Shown here piece by piece: positions 1-11,774 of a stretch of DNA of 64,000 nt. Positions within the stretch are counted from its first letter, which is position 1. Every line of letters starts with the position of its first letter. The notes below the pieces were generated by a model. That model did not search any database, had not been told where the DNA came from, and worked only from the letters and a program-made list of their open reading frames with translations. Position numbers and translations under genes: made by a program. This stretch comes from Paralichthys olivaceus. Lineage: Eukaryota > Chordata > Actinopteri > Pleuronectiformes > Paralichthyidae. Where the stretch lies: contig NC_091096.1 in assembly GCF_024713975.1 (NCBI RefSeq), positions 4,615,501 to 4,679,500 of the forward strand, read 5' to 3'.

Positions 1-298
1 TACGGTATCTATAGATGGAGCTCTATATGGAATTCTGTGTTGTGTGCACTTTCTCGTCTATAATGAAATCTGTTTCTATCTGGGTTTCTGTTGAGAGCCG
101 GCACCTGTATTTCAGTCTTAAAGTGATTATGAGAACGCTGTGATTAAGACATTAATCTTATTATGATACTTATTTCAAGCCCATATGGTCAGTCAGCTAA
201 TTTAGATGCCTTAATCCAGTTAAAATAGTTTTCCAGCCATCCTTCACGTCTCAACATGACTGTAAGTGAAGCCAAAATATGAAGCATACGAACGCTGC

Positions 299-460
299 CA
301 TCTTGCGCAATGGCAGCCAGAGTCTGTCACAGTGGCGATTAGGGAGCGAGCTGCGGAAGTGAGGTCGATACCGTGGATATTACCCAAGATCCCCGGCTTC
401 CTGAACAAGGAGAGCTGCCGCTGCAACAAATCCACCAAACTCTGTTCAAAATTCTTCATA
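299..460 (-). promoter_or_regulatory. Possible minus-strand promoter and first exon (ETS plus YY1-like start)
   Basis: On the minus strand a CACTTCCGC box (GABPA/ETS type, near 352-361) lies about 50 bases before GCGCAAGATGGCAGC (around 297-311). The latter resembles the YY1 initiator AAGATGGCGGC of housekeeping promoters, in which the ATG is often the start codon. From the ATG at 301-299 the frame reads MAAFVCFIFWLHL before a stop; a splice donor could lie inside it. The block is richer in CpG than its AT-rich surroundings. The gene would leave the window at the left edge, so its identity cannot be given. This is inference from motifs only. Confidence 0.3.
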
Positions 461-855
461 TTTTAAAAGATTCCTGCTGAATATTGGAGATTTTTTTTTA
501 ACAGTTCAGCTCAACTCTTCCACTTGCCGGATGTGATTGAGTCAATTTAAAACTCTGACTCTGAGTCAGTTCCACACTTCTCACAGGAGATCGTACCCAC
601 TCACCAAAGTCACATATAGAGCGAAACAGACGTTCTGGGTGAGGAGTGGGAATGAAAGAGGAAACATTCTCAGTGAACCATCAAAGTCATTTTGAAGCTG
701 CTATTTTAAGGTACAAAGTGGCATCGTGTTGCTTTTAAATGACGAACCACTGCAGTAACTAACATGAGTAATTAAACTGGCTTTATTGGGTCACGTAGAC
801 CTGCACAGAATAGCTGAACCCCGAGTGCTACGGCCAGCAAATCCTGGTAAGCCCT

Positions 856-856
<1 letters not shown>

Positions 857-883
<27 letters not shown>
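857..883. repeat. (CAG)9 trinucleotide repeat
   Basis: Nine uninterrupted CAG units followed by GAGGAAG. No long open frame or splice context ties it to a coding exon, so it is listed as a simple repeat. Confidence 0.9.
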
Positions 884-886
<3 letters not shown>

Positions 887-2345
887 GAAGTTGTGTAGTG
901 TGCCTGATGCTGACCTGATTCATTCCAGAAGCTGCCCGGTGGTCCCATGTACCTAGTTCATTTTGCCAAGCTTTCCCATCCAAGTCAATTTCACAGCCTG
1001 GCTGTGGTGAGTTTTTCTTTTTTTCTTCTCTTTCCTTTTCGTCTCTTTCAAACTCAATTTCAAGGAGTTTCTGTGAGACAGCAGCAGTGACCTCTGTGTT
1101 GCTCGATCACATTTTCCCATTAATTTAAAGGCGCCGTAGATGCCTTCCGATTACGACATGAATAATAAATAGGTCTCTGGTGGGAGTATCCCTGTTTAAT
1201 TCACTGTCTATCCATGTGTATTAAGGAAACTGCTTTTCCACGGTGAGAAAACAGAAACAGCTTCAGATGACATTGTTGTTCCAGACTTAATGAACAACCC
1301 ATCAGGACGTGTCACAGAGGGACGTTCCGATGTGAGCTGCACAGACAAACGTAAAACCACTTCAACGCACAATCTGGTTTCAGGTGTGATCCTGGTGCAG
1401 ACGTCACATGATATCTGTTGCTTCACTTTCAGCTGCCAGATTAACCCCCCCCTCCTCTGTATTTCACTGTGATTATGACTGTATCACTTCCTCAGATCAA
1501 TAGCTTTGATGAAACTCTAATTTGCGAAGTAATTAAAGATTATGACAAATCTTCCCCACAGTGATGAAAGAACAACCTTCAGAACTGAGAGGGAGAAGGT
1601 GGATGAATTAAGATTCTGGTGCACAGCGAGTGTGCTGCAGGCGTAGGTGCACGGGGTCAGTGTGCATCAATTCATGAGTGAGGAATTACACAGATCATCA
1701 AAAGATCGCCATTCAGCGGGGTCGTCCTGATTATCGTGGCATTAATGCAACATGTGAAAAACCACCATTCATAATTCAATAAGTGTTTCGCCTCGATGAA
1801 AGCACTGGGTTCTGGTCACATCTCCTGTCTGTACATCGTGTGCTGCTCCTCCGCATGATGACTGTCAAGGTGTTATGTCTCCCCCTAAAGGCACCCTGAG
1901 GAACAGGAGGAGGGTCCTGCGTCTGTGTGTGTGTGTGTGTGAGTGAGTGTGACAGGCTCCTGAACTGATAGGCAGGATAATCATATAAACACTCCGAGCT
2001 GTTTTCTAATCACTGCCAATAATACATCTCTGTCATCTTTAATGATCCATTAGGTACATGTGGATGTGATTAGGTATTTGAAATGAGTGAAATTCAGGGG
2101 AGATACTGTCTGCATCTAATTACATCCTCATATCTACACAGTTTAAAATAAAAAAATAAAAATACTGCATTAAGTACAAACCACCATTAATCCAGTCGTG
2201 TATAATTCAATACAGGTGTTTTAATTTAACTTGAATAATCACTTTACATAATCTCAGGTATATATATATATATACACACAACGATCTGTGCATTCTGTAC
2301 AAAAGTGACTAAAAATATAAAACAATGTTTAATATAGGGTAGAAA

Positions 2346-2843
2346 TTACATGAATTCCCGAAGTTTCTCCTTCACTTTCTCTGCGATGTTTGCGTGGTAT
2401 TTCATTTGGGAGAGAAGAGCTCTGGCAGTCTGGAGCTCCGCTGATTAAAAAAGACAAAGAGCGCAAAAGGAGATTGAATCAATGACTCACTCTGCGACTT
2501 AAAGGTAAGCTTCAGCATAGATTATAAAACAAACAAACGAGCGTGTGGGCGTAACAGAAAATGCTTCGCTGCAACATAATACCTTTACGAAGGGCAGCGT
2601 CTATCCGCTCTGTCAAGTCTGCCAGTTTCCCTGCAAGTGAGGAGGAGACAAGTTCCAGTTCTGCATATGTTAACAAGACATGGGACACATCATGCTGTTC
2701 TTTATTCCTGGAAATTCAAAAGCACGCTCGCCTCTGAGATGAACTGCTTGATTCGAAGTGAAACAGACAACAGCGAAATCAAAGAGACACATCGTGTCAA
2801 CACAGTTTGATGCGTGCGTCATCCGGCACTCAAGCACAAGTGA

Positions 2844-2882
<39 letters not shown>

Positions 2883-5800
2883 CATACATACATACATACA
2901 TACATACAGGCATATATATGTTAGATCTGTGAAGTATGCATCGGTTTTTCACCTTATGTGCTTTCTATATCAAAGGAAGGCAAATATGTATGACCTTTAT
3001 GTCACTTAACTCTTAGTTAAAGTTGTAATTACTTCCACTAAATCAAATCCAATAACATCTCTGTTTAGCATTTCTTCTGCATTAGCCAATCAATATATAC
3101 ATTTTTCAATTCCTGTATATTTCTATGTATTTTTTTATCAGTAGTGTTTTCAATCCCCGCCTACTCACCTACATGTTTTCTTTCTTTGGCTGCATTTGAA
3201 ACCGCACACATACTTGCTCCTGTGTTGTGTTTTCTGCTGTTGCGTAGCTGCTCAAAAAGTGTTGTCTGCGGTGTGCAATGACTTGCTGTTACCATGGTAA
3301 CCACAGGTATCGCCACATCAACCAGAACGGAGAATCTTGAACCCTTAAACCCTTAAAATAAGCCACGTCCCAACTAGGCCAGTGAGCAATTTAAAAAATG
3401 GAATGGTTTTATTGAATATATTGTTTTGATTTAAATAATTGTTGGAGACGGAGCCTGGAGATGTAAAAATACTCATTTAACTTATCATAAATCTGAAATA
3501 GATGATGTGTCAGCACCAATTAACCAAGTGCTCGTCCACTTGAGCAAATGTATTATTCATAATGAGCTCAAATCCCTCAAACAGACTTTCGTTTTTGTTT
3601 ACCTTTCGTGTCTTGGCCGATCTTATTGGCTTCCTCTGGAGTCCGTGCCTCATCAAGAGCTTCATTGATCTCCATCAGTTCCAACAGAAACTCAGAATCA
3701 GCCCCAGAGTCCGTGCCCTCCTCTATACGCATCCCCTGCAGCTCCAGCTGAAACATAGGGGGTGGGAGTTCATCAGGCTCCTCTAAATGCATGTCAATAA
3801 TCTTGAAAATCAGATGGTGAAGATGTTTCTCTCTGAACAAGGGATCAGACACACAGCTCGTAGTTATGGAAATAAACTATTCATTAGGAGTAGAGGCAGA
3901 GATTTCAGACTCACCATATAAAGGCCACGACTCAAAGGCTTAAGCAGAGTCGTGTAAGCTTTGTTCACGAGAGACGATTGGCTTTCTGAAAACTCCTGCT
4001 CCGTCTGCAAAAAGAGGGTTCTGTTAGATTTGCTTCTGTCCATATTCATTTATTGGAGGAAAGAAAACCTGTGTTATTGTTGCTTCCAGACATGTACTGG
4101 ACTCAAGCACGGTGCTGTGTGTGAAAATGCAAATGTGTGGGTCAGTTGCTTGGGACATTCTCTGGAGTTTTCACATCAATCTGTAAAAAAAGGGAATTAA
4201 ATCTGAGACATGTCTTCTCCAGAATCTAACCTGTCAATTTTCTAAAACACCAAATCCTCTGTGATCTTGTCAGTTAGATGTGTGACACACAGCTGTACCT
4301 TTATAGTCGAGCAGTTTGGGACCCTTCAAGGGATGCAGGCGCAGGTTTGACACAACAGATGTGTAAGAAACAAGGAGGGGAAGTATAATATCTCGGAAAT
4401 GGTTGGCAGATCTGAGTACATTTCGCAGCTATCAGCTCTGTCAGCTCTTGTGAAAATCAATAGGCTCAAGCTCTGGCCCATGGGCCCATCGTGTGGAGCT
4501 GTTTCTGTAATAACAACCAGTACAGAAGGTGGCTGCCTTGTAGCCTTGTATAAGTAATGAGTTTTCTATATGTGATGGAGGCCCCTGAGGCTGGAAGATG
4601 TCTAATTAAGAAAAAATGGCCAGAGGTGCTGATAAATAAAACAGAGTCTGTACATTGTTGGACAGGTTGTGTGTGAGGAAAGTGTTCAGGCTCGGCTGAA
4701 CGTGAGTTTAGCTTTCATATCGAAACCTGATAGCATTCTGCATTGTGCTTTTCCACCTGAGTGTGCAGAGTAAATTACAAGGGGAGCAACAGACTGCTGC
4801 TCCTCCCTCTATACAATGATGGGAAATCTTTATCCATTATTATTTACGACTCTGTAAAATAACCTATGAAAACATTAGACTTTAAAGTGCTCTGATGCAT
4901 CGGAACAAATCTTATTTCTTGTTGAGGATTGATTTTTTTTTTAAAGATGATCTAGTTGAGGTTTTTATGCAAAATATATTCTCAGTGTGCTTCAGGCCGA
5001 GTGTGATTTACCGAGCAGCTCCTCAAATCTATTTTATCCATAACAACATTCTGGTGCAAGAGAGGTCTGCTTATGAAAATAGACAAATCAAAAGTGAAGA
5101 GAGCTCCATCCAAACACAAGAGGACAAACCAAGAAAATCAAGAAAAATAGAAGTTTCGGCTTGTGTTTCAAAAAGTTTTAAACAAACAAAGGTTATTTAC
5201 TAATCATATCATTTATGTCAAATGACTGAACTTTCCTTTGAAACGGGTAATTAAGTAATAATTTAATTGATAATTGCAAAATGTAAAACTCCTGTTGTTT
5301 GTAATGTCATTCTAGTTTCTACCATCAGGCCATCAGATTCCTAAACTCATGATAAACAGATAGAGTTGTTTCTTCATTTGCAACGAATGTCACACTGCAC
5401 CTTTGAATGTGGAGAGTTTTAGTTTTGTATTTGACTTTTTTTATAGTGAGTAACCTTGCTTTTATTCCAATTTAACTATTGCCCTGCTGAGCTGAGCTGT
5501 GTCTTCTTGTCCAACACTTTCATTGTACTGTCGACCCTGTGTTGACAAATAAAACTCCACGTTAGATTAAATCCTAATTTCATTTTCAACTTGATTCCTT
5601 AATCTTTCTTGCTGTGTCTCGGCCTTGTTTGCATGTAAGCTTCCTGCGCCACACATTTTGTCATATGCAAGTCAACGCAGGGGGTCTACAGTACAATGAA
5701 AGATGTAGAGCAGACAGTGCAATAGTTAGATACAAATAAAAGCAAGGTATAAATAGATGGGGAAAGCTCCATCAGTGTCCCCTTCTCAGCCCCCGGCCTA

Positions 5801-6289
5801 CCACAGACTTCTGGCAGAAGTTGTCTGGATGCAGGGCCCTCTGGAGCTGCAGGTATCTTCTCTGCAGCTTTTGTGCATCCACAGTGAAAGTGTGGTCGCT
5901 GCAAAGAGGCAACACGAGGTCTCATTACATGCTCATGTAGGTGCAATAAAAAAAAGTTGGAGACAAGACACTTACCAAGCCATGATCTCGAAGTAAGACA
6001 TCCCTTCTTCTGGGGGCTGCACCGCTTCACATGACATGCAGAAGAACGAAGGAGCTTTGCCTCGAGGCTGCTGACACTTCCAGCAGTTCAGCTCGACCTG
6101 ACGCGTGCAGAAGTTCCTCTGTGAATGAGGTGGATTCGTGTGGTAACTCAGTCCTCTGTCCTTCACCGGGGCTCTGGTGTCCGTGCTGCAGAGCCATGTG
6201 GACAAACTGTGTCCCGGACCCGCAGCAGAAACCCGGCTCGTCCTCACCAGAGCTCGGGCTGAGCACACAACCCGCAGTGAGTTCAACAT
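2346..6289 (-). CDS. hscb: HscB mitochondrial iron-sulfur cluster co-chaperone (J-domain protein)
   Basis: HSCB delivers the ISCU-bound Fe-S cluster to the HSPA9 chaperone in mitochondria through its J domain. Coding exons, 5' to 3': 6289-5976, 5898-5802, 4004-3915, 3747-3603, 2630-2583, 2440-2346. All junctions are GT-AG and phases agree, giving 262 aa (human 235). The N terminus has the vertebrate metal-binding four-cysteine module (CWKC and, 13 residues later, CMSC), followed by the J domain with an intact HPD ([12 protein letters not shown]), [26 protein letters not shown], and the HSC20 C-terminal helical domain ending [20 protein letters not shown] chose the ATG at 6289 because what follows ([19 protein letters not shown]) resembles a mitochondrial targeting peptide. 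An in-frame ATG at 6451 would add 54 residues that fit poorly. The gene is head-to-head with lrrc8a. Confidence 0.93.
2847..2908. repeat. Compound (TA)n-(TACA)n microsatellite in an hscb intron
   Basis: Alternating TA from about 2847 to 2878 runs into TACA units to about 2908. It lies in the hscb intron between 2630 and 3603. Small open frames across it (poly Ile-Tyr) are artefacts. Confidence 0.9.
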
Positions 6290-7147
6290 GTCTGGGGGGT
6301 TCGAACACACAACCACACAGGGTGCTCCTGTCAAAACATCAACATCCTCTTGTCCCCATGTGACGGGCAGAGGAGGAAGGTCGCTCTTCTTCGCGTGTTT
6401 CAAGCGCCGCCCCTGCTGCCTCCCCTCGGCCGGGCGGTGCAGGTAACACACGCTTACAGCTAGCTAGCCGAGCTGCTAGCATCAGTAAACACATACTTCT
6501 CATCAGCCACCGGTGTTTAACAGCTGCGCTGGATTTTGGTCGTAGCTCAACAAACCGTGTAAGTTCAACTCCCCGGTGGGTTTTTACAGCGTGTTAGCAG
6601 CAAACAGTCACCTTTCAAACCGAGACGTGAACTTCACGATGAAGGAATCAGCCGGGGTGGTTAGCATGTAAGCTAGGTTAGCTTGCAAGCTAACGGCAGC
6701 CTAGCTTAGGTTCGCTAACGTGCTTTTACAGCAAAAACATTCTAATTATTTTTGGGCTCGTGCCGAAACTCGGACTCTTGACAGACAACGATTTATTTCA
6801 ATCAAGCTGTGGCGTCATGTCGTTTTTTAACAGTGTACTAAAAAACATCCAACTTTTAACTTTCGTATTAAACGCGAGCTAGCTAGCTACTTGACAAAGA
6901 CATCTCATGTTCGGGCTACAAGCGGTGGCTGATGGGTACTTTCGTTGTTATTGTTATTCATGTAAATGTTAAACAACACATGTGTGTATGTTCTTTAATA
7001 TGACGTAGAACACAAACAGTGTTCGCAGCAGGAGACAATAAACACACACACACACACACACACGCAGGTGACTTTCTCTTCTGTTCAGTATCTCCTGTTT
7101 GTGTTTGGCCACATTTTGATTTCTCACTGGTTTTCTTTATTTTCCAG
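6290..7147. promoter_or_regulatory. Divergent hscb / lrrc8a promoter region
   Basis: The hscb start codon (minus) and the first lrrc8a leader exon found (plus, 7148) are about 860 bases apart and point away from each other. The segment 6380-6450 is locally GC- and CpG-rich, including GGCCGGGCGGTGCAG followed by GTAACA at 6443, which could be the donor of an untranslated first lrrc8a exon. Repeated GCTAGC-type motifs occur at 6460-6480 and 6660-6720. No TATA box is placed with confidence. A CA repeat lies at about 7042-7065. A shared CpG promoter is inferred; start sites cannot be read from sequence. Confidence 0.5.
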
Positions 7148-7274
7148 ATCTTCTATTGAGCCTCATGGCGATGAGTGTGGCGATGTTTAACCAAGAGCTT
7201 TGGATACACAGAGAGTGGCTGGTCCACCAGAGACACCCTCAGGCACAGGAGCACAGATAACACCTTCCACACTG
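7148..7274 (+). other. lrrc8a: lrrc8a 5' UTR exon with a 31-codon upstream ORF
   Basis: A candidate untranslated exon is bounded by a good acceptor (TTTTCCAG before 7148) and a good donor (CTG followed by GTGAGC at 7275). The next acceptor on the strand, CCCCCACACAG, ends seven bases before the lrrc8a ATG at 9271. Inside the exon, an ATG at 7165 opens a frame of 31 codons ending with TAA at 7258-7260. Three ATGs share the frame within the first seven codons. If the exon is used, the upstream ORF could lower lrrc8a translation. Its use in a transcript is inferred from splice signals. Confidence 0.55.
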
Positions 7275-9263
7275 GTGAGCACTTCTCGTAGTCGTGTTTG
7301 TCGGTGCTTCATCATCCTCCCGGTCCAAGGCCGCTTCAGTGGAATCCCTGAAAAAGTCCCTTTGAACTTGAGCCAGTTTATATCTGCTTATTTGGCCGAA
7401 GATCACACCAGGCGTCTTCACTTCCAGCTTTTACAGTTTCCTAAGAAAGTACAAGCCGTGACGAACGCCCGCTCCTGATACTGTGTGTGTGTGTGTGTGT
7501 GTGTTTTTGGAGGGGGGGCGTCAGTCAGGGTGCAATAGGTGACGGCAGAGTATTCCAGAGAGACAGTGGTTGGAGACAGCAGCTTCCATAAGGTAAACAG
7601 GATCTCCTCCTGAAGGTCGAGGGAGGTGCTTCTCAAGGCCCCCACAGACAATACTCTGTGTATTATTAACGGAAATGGCTAAGAATAGAGAGCAGGGGAG
7701 CAAGGTGGCTCCTCTGGCGGTCGTGTTGTTTGGGTTAAACCAGCCAAAACGGAACATCATCTGTGGAAGAGTGACTTCTCAAAGCTTACATGCTGGGTGT
7801 GTCACATTCGCGCGAGGCTAGAGGTTGATCTGGAGGGTTTTATTTGGCTCTACTGCACAGCAGCAGCCAGGGAGTAGTTGTGGATCTCTCTTTGACTCGT
7901 TATTTATGGAGTTACTGCGTTTTACAGTGTGGATTTGTAAGTAGAACCAATTTTCCAGTGGCTTAAAGAGCATTTCTATCTATCCTTGCACAAACCTATG
8001 TTGTTCATGCATGCTTTTTATATATATAGATTTTTTTAATATTATATTTTCATACCAACAGGTTGGAGTAATAACTTGCTACCTGAGAACAAGGTGTAGA
8101 TTTGACTTTGACTTTGTCCTATCATACTATAGGAAATTTAATTTAGCCACCATATTACAAAAAATTAAACTTAAACAATTGAGTTATGCTTGAAAATTCC
8201 CTTTTTGTTTCTATTCATTTGTTTTTTATTGCCATGTATTCTGTGAAGCACTTGTTTAGACAAGTGCTATACAAGTGACTTTACTGTTGATATTATTATC
8301 TCTTATTAGTCTGATTCTTTATTTAGGTTTTCTTGGTCAAAGAATAGATCTGCCAACTCTGCTTGCCTGTCTATAATGTTACTTCACTTAGATGTTTTCC
8401 CTCAGTGACAGACATGCCCCTCAGTTGGGAAGCAGTGGCAGAAAACTGACATTCCTGGAATTGATGATTTGACAATCAACAAGAGCCAGTTCTAAATCCC
8501 CCTAATGTGTAAACAGGACAAAATCTTTGAGTTTGATTTGTTTTACAATGTTCACATACACATGACTGATATAGGTTTCTGTATCTTTATCCAAAAATGT
8601 CATTTTTGATTTTTCAACATATTAATATCATAATGATACATATTTATGCACTAAAATGCACTCATACCATGTGAAGCACTAAGTTACTGACTTATGTGTC
8701 CCTGGAAATTACAGTGCCCTTTTATTGAAAATCTGACCTTATTATTTAATATTAAACCAATAGAACATGACTGTTTTGTTCATTTATGTTTACAGTCTTC
8801 ATACACTTATTAGACAGGTGTCTGTATATGAATTATTTGTTTATCTTCATATGGATAACCCATTAACTCCTAACCAAAATCTTGTCTTGTTTAAATTGAA
8901 TTGCAGAAACTTTGACTTTATATTTTATTGATGTCTGGTTTGCCATTTGGCCACATTTGAAATGTTTTGTCCAGTTTGACTCCATTTTGAAGGCCGATTA
9001 ATTGTGTGTGTTAAACAACAGCTAAATCAATAACACAGTAGCCAACCCCAATGAAGTCACTCAGGCAATTCTTGGTCACAACAATTGAGAATCTCTTTTT
9101 CATTAGTCCAAGCACCCTTCAAATTAACTGTCTGGATTTCTCTGATGTGTGACCTTGTTAGTTGGTATGTAATATTGATCTGTCAGTTTGGTATTGTGTT
9201 GTGGTTTAGGTATTGATGGAATTGAATTTATTATGTCCTAAAATCTCTTTCCCCCCCACACAG
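7275..9263 (+). other. lrrc8a: lrrc8a leader intron
   Basis: AT-rich intronic sequence between the leader exon and the main coding exon. It holds a GT run at about 7483-7504 followed by a G tract. No other gene or clear repeat family was recognised. Confidence 0.5.
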
Positions 9264-9270
9264 ATAAACC

Positions 9271-11774
9271 ATGATCCCCATCACTGAGTTGCGGTACTTT
9301 GTGGACACTCAGCCAGCGTACCGCATCCTGAAACCATGGTGGGATGTTTTCACTGACTATATCTCCATTGTTATGCTGATGATTTCCGTGTTTGGAGGGA
9401 CATTGCAGGTCACCCAGGACAAGATGATCTGCCTGCCCTGCAAATGGGTGGTCAATGAGACCTGCAAAAAGAACTTCAACGCCACCCTCTCCACATCACT
9501 GTTCCTCGAGCCCAAAGGGATCCAGTACGATCTGGACCGTCACCAGTACAACTATGTGGACGCTGTGTGCTATGAGAACAGATTGCACTGGTTTGCCAAG
9601 TATTTTCCCTACCTAGTATTACTCCACACCCTTATTTTCCTAGCATGCAGCAACTTTTGGTTTAAGTTTCCACGAACTAGTTCCAAACTCGAGCACTTTG
9701 TGTCCATCCTGCTGAAATGCTTTGACTCCCCATGGACAACTAGGGCACTGTCAGAGACAGTGGTTGAAGAGAGTGACCCAAAACCGATGAAAATGAACGG
9801 CTCGATGGACCACAAGGAGTCCGTCATCAGTGAGGATGTTGAAGCAAGTGTTCCTATGCTCCAAAGGACAAAGACACGCTTTGAGCAGGGCATCGTAGAT
9901 CGGACGGAGACGGGGGTTCTGGAGAAAAAAGAGGGTGAACAAGCAAAAGCCCTGTTTGAAAAAGTGAAAAAGTTCCGTATACACGTTGAAGAGGGAGACA
10001 TTGTGTACAGACTGTACATCCGTCAGACTATCATCAAAGTCATCAAGTTCATTTTGATAATCTGTTACACAGGGTATTATGTGCATGATATTAAATTCAG
10101 CGTTGACTGTTCGGTAAATATAGAGAGTCTGACGGGTTACAGCGTGTACCGCTGTGCTCATCCGTTGGCTACACTTTTTAAAATCTTAGCCTGTTTTTAC
10201 ATTAGCTTAGTGGTGGTGTATGGTTTGATCTGCATGTACACACTTTGCTGGATGCTCCGGCGCTCTCTGAAGAAATACTCCTTTGAGTCAATACGGGAAG
10301 AGAGCAGCTACAGTGACATACCCGATGTAAAGAATGACTTTGCATTCATGTTGCACATGATCGATCAGTACGACCCTCTGTACTCTAAACGTTTTGCCGT
10401 GTTCCTCTCAGAAGTGAGTGAAAACAAGCTGAGGCAGCTGAACCTTAACAATGAGTGGACATTGGACAAGCTCAGGCAGAGGATCACTAAGAACTCTCAG
10501 GAGAAGTTGGAGTTGCACCTTTTCATGCTAAGCGGCATTCCAGACACTGTGTTCGACCTGATGGAGCTGGAGGTCCTTAAACTGGAGCTTATCCCAGATG
10601 TCACCATCCCCCCGATCATCGCCCAGCTGATCAACCTGCGGGAAATGTGGCTTTATCACACACCAGCAAAAATCGAAGCTCCAGCGTTGGCTTTTTTGCG
10701 CGAGAACTTGAAGTCCCTGCACATCAAGTTCACTGACATCAAGGAGATTCCCTTATGGATCTATAGTTTGAAGAATCTGAGTGAGCTCCATCTGACAGGG
10801 AATCTCAGCGCGGAAAACAACCGTTACATTGTCATTGACGGGCTTCGGGAGCTCAAGAGGCTCAAAGTTCTTCGTCTGAAGAGCAATCTCACCAAGCTAC
10901 CTCAGGTGGTGACTGACGTGGGCATGCACCTCCAGAAGCTTTCCATCAACAATGAAGGCACCAAGCTGATGGTGCTCAACAGCCTGAAGAAGATGGTGAA
11001 CCTGACAGAACTGGAGCTCATTCGCTGTGATCTTGAACGCATACCGCATTCGATCTTCAGCTTGCACAACTTGCAGGAGATCGACCTGAAGGACAACAAC
11101 CTGAAGACCATCGAGGAGATCATCAGCTTCCAGCACCTTCATCGGCTCGTCTGCCTTAAGCTCTGGTACAACCAGATTGCCTACATTCCCATCCAGATTG
11201 GGACACTCACCAACTTGGAGAAGCTGTACCTGAACAGAAACAAGATTGAGAAGATCCCCAGCCAGTTGTTTTATTGCCGCAAGCTGCGCTTCTTGGACCT
11301 GAGCCATAACAACCTGACCTACATCCCAACCGACATCGGAACCCTCCAGAATCTTCAGTACCTGGCAGTGACGGCTAACAGGGTGAGCACTGTTTTCCAA
11401 CCATTTTGAGCTTAATGTTGGGTATTTGATTGATTGTATCCTAACCCTTTCTCTCCTTCTCTTTGCCTTCACATCATCCTCCCTACCTCGGAATAAAGAT
11501 CGAGAGTCTACCAAATGACTTGTTCCAGTGCAAGAAGCTTCGCACTTTGAATTTGGGAAACAATTGCCTGCACTCTCTGCCATCGCGGTTTGGAGAGCTG
11601 ACCGGTTTGACACAGCTGGAACTGAGAGGAAACCGCCTGGAATGTCTGCCCGTGGAGCTGGGCGACTGCCGACAGCTGAAGAGAACCGGACTTGTGGTGG
11701 AGGAGGACCTCTTCAACACGCTGCCCACGGAGGTTAAGGAACAGTTGTGGAAAGTCGACAAAGAACAGGCTTAA
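9271..11774 (+). CDS. lrrc8a: LRRC8A, obligatory subunit of the volume-regulated anion channel
   Basis: LRRC8A (SWELL1) assembles with LRRC8B-E into the hexameric plasma-membrane channel that releases chloride and osmolytes on swelling. Exons are 9271-11382 and 11499-11774, joined by a 116-bp GT-AG intron, giving 795 aa (human 810). The start MIPITELRYFVDTQPAYRIL is nearly the human one. TM1 is about 24-47, followed by extracellular Cys54 and Cys57. TM2 is about 111-131, and an Arg at 104 matches, as I recall, the human pore-lining Arg103. TM3 and TM4 follow (IIKVIKFILIICYTGYYV, FYISLVVVYGLICMYTL). The cytosolic C-terminal half is about 15 leucine-rich repeats, ending DLFNTLPTEVKEQLWKVDKEQA split by the last codons. 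Identity to human LRRC8A is very high throughout. Fish often carry two copies (lrrc8aa, lrrc8ab); which one this is cannot be told here. Without the intron splice the frame stops at 11409. Confidence 0.96.

Larger units (their letters stand above)
1..2345. other. Intergenic region left of hscb
   Basis: No protein-coding gene is recognised here. The region holds the promoter-like block near 300-460 (listed separately), nine perfect CAG units at 857-883, a short GT run near 1925-1941 and AT-rich sequence near 2135-2280. The open frames at 244-459 and 266-466 overlap each other on opposite strands and match no family I know. The hscb 3' UTR must lie in the right-hand end, because hscb ends at 2346 on the minus strand. 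An ATTAAA-like signal sits only about 20 bases past the stop, so the true polyadenylation site is uncertain. Confidence 0.5.

Noticed and set aside
244-466. Two overlapping open frames (71 aa minus, 66 aa plus)
   Set aside because: Neither is recognisable, they overlap on opposite strands, and the segment is better explained as promoter or first-exon sequence.
2847-2908. TA-rich block as a possible hairpin or origin
   Set aside because: Its structure is that of an ordinary intronic microsatellite.
6031-6446. Plus-strand open frames of 110 and 89 codons
   Set aside because: They are antisense to hscb exon 1, whose Cys motifs and splice joints fix the minus strand as coding.
10897-11613. 238-codon open frame antisense to lrrc8a
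   Set aside because: It is a shadow of the strongly conserved leucine-rich repeat coding sequence on the other strand and crosses the intron. Its sequence resembles no family.
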